This document shows positions 63,837 through 64,000 of a stretch of DNA of 64,000 nt, piece by piece (the stretch's first letter is position 1; the number at the start of each line of letters is the position of its first letter). Location of the stretch: NCBI RefSeq assembly GCF_009689585.1, contig NZ_AP018694.1, positions 2,123,001-2,187,000 of the forward strand, written 5' to 3'. Source of the DNA: Aquipluma nitroreducens. Lineage in GTDB: Bacteria; Bacteroidota; Bacteroidia; Bacteroidales; Prolixibacteraceae. The notes under the pieces were generated by a model. That model was given only the letters and a program-made list of their open reading frames with translations. It searched no databases and had not been told where the DNA came from. The translations under genes and the position numbers were made by a program.

Positions 63837-64000
63837 ATGACAACACCATCTTCAAAAATCAGTTTTACGGCTCCAATTATCCAGCACGAGGGAATGAACG
63901 CCGGATATGTTGAATTTCCGTTCAGCGTGGAAGACATATTTGGAACACGTGGAATGGTGAAAGTAAAGGCACTGTTCGATGGAAAAGCTGAATACCGCGG
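63837..64000 (+). CDS. DUF1905-domain protein (5' part)
   Basis: ATG at 63837; 54 codons are visible before the window ends. FTAPIIQHEGMNAGYVEFPF and SVEDIFGTRGMVKVKALFDG match the DUF1905 beta-barrel domain, often followed by a YdeI/OmpD-associated C-terminal part that would lie outside the window. Function unknown. Confidence 0.85.
   Translation, partial: MTTPSSKISFTAPIIQHEGMNAGYVEFPFSVEDIFGTRGMVKVKALFDGKAEYR

Noticed and set aside
1-64000. CRISPR, prophage, IS element, tRNA or rRNA
   Set aside because: No regularly spaced repeats, transposase, integrase or phage structural genes, and no tRNA-like or rRNA sequence was seen.

Overview
The window is chromosomal DNA from a member of the Bacteroidota, most likely a Marinilabiliales/Prolixibacteraceae-type bacterium (the lineage is inferred). 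The signs are Bacteroidota -7 promoter elements (TAnnTTTG) upstream of many genes, A-rich weak ribosome binding sites, type IX secretion sorting domains on two secreted proteins, many SPII lipoproteins, a DUF2723 membrane protein, and typical Bacteroidota hypotheticals (DUF6427, DUF3108, Ig-like lipoproteins). I see no rRNA or tRNA genes, no CRISPR array, no transposase and no phage genes.

Layout. 1-8.9 kb: dnaE (cut by the window edge), a small Cys-rich hypothetical, malic enzyme, an old-yellow-enzyme-type oxidoreductase and a LacI-type regulator. 9.2-14.4 kb: GDP-sugar genes (GDP-mannose 3,5-epimerase-like, a nucleotidyltransferase/GHMP-kinase-like fusion, mannose-1-phosphate guanylyltransferase) followed by a GH29 fucosidase. 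14.4-29.2 kb: secreted PKD and M1-peptidase proteins, a cold-shock protein, RNase R, a TetR regulator, an OmpA lipoprotein, a run of cell-envelope hypotheticals, and riboflavin synthase. 29.3-37.2 kb: a run of small stand-alone enzymes (six VOC domains in five genes, two DHFR-like, SRPBCC, DUF4287, alpha/beta hydrolase) ending at a divergent GlxA/AraC-type regulator with a perfect palindrome in its promoter. 37.3-41.2 kb: a nickel-pincer-cofactor operon (NikR-like regulator, larE, larC, larB, NiCoT/UreH-like transporter). 41.6-47.5 kb: a five-gene MacAB-TolC-type efflux operon. 47.7-51.5 kb: a predicted Mg2+ locus (MgtE-N/CBS regulatory protein, Nramp-related transporter, CorA). 51.5-58.9 kb: DUF6427, purD, polysaccharide deacetylase, DUF2723, metF. 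59.4-63.7 kb: a polysaccharide-use operon (two GH43, a clan-A glycosidase, aldose epimerase). 63.8 kb: start of a DUF1905 gene.

The most interesting signal is in the Mg2+ locus. Both transcription units (MgtE-like/Nramp and corA) begin with a -7 promoter element, then about 25 nt, then a 14-codon upstream ORF starting ATG-GAC-GA(A/T), then two mutually exclusive hairpins. One hairpin hides the main gene's ribosome binding site, and the other starts immediately after the upstream ORF stop. This looks like a leader-peptide attenuator shared by two Mg2+ uptake units. The second notable signal is the lar operon: its NikR-like regulator lacks three of the four canonical Ni ligands, and the same roughly 26-bp element occurs before the regulator gene and again before larE.
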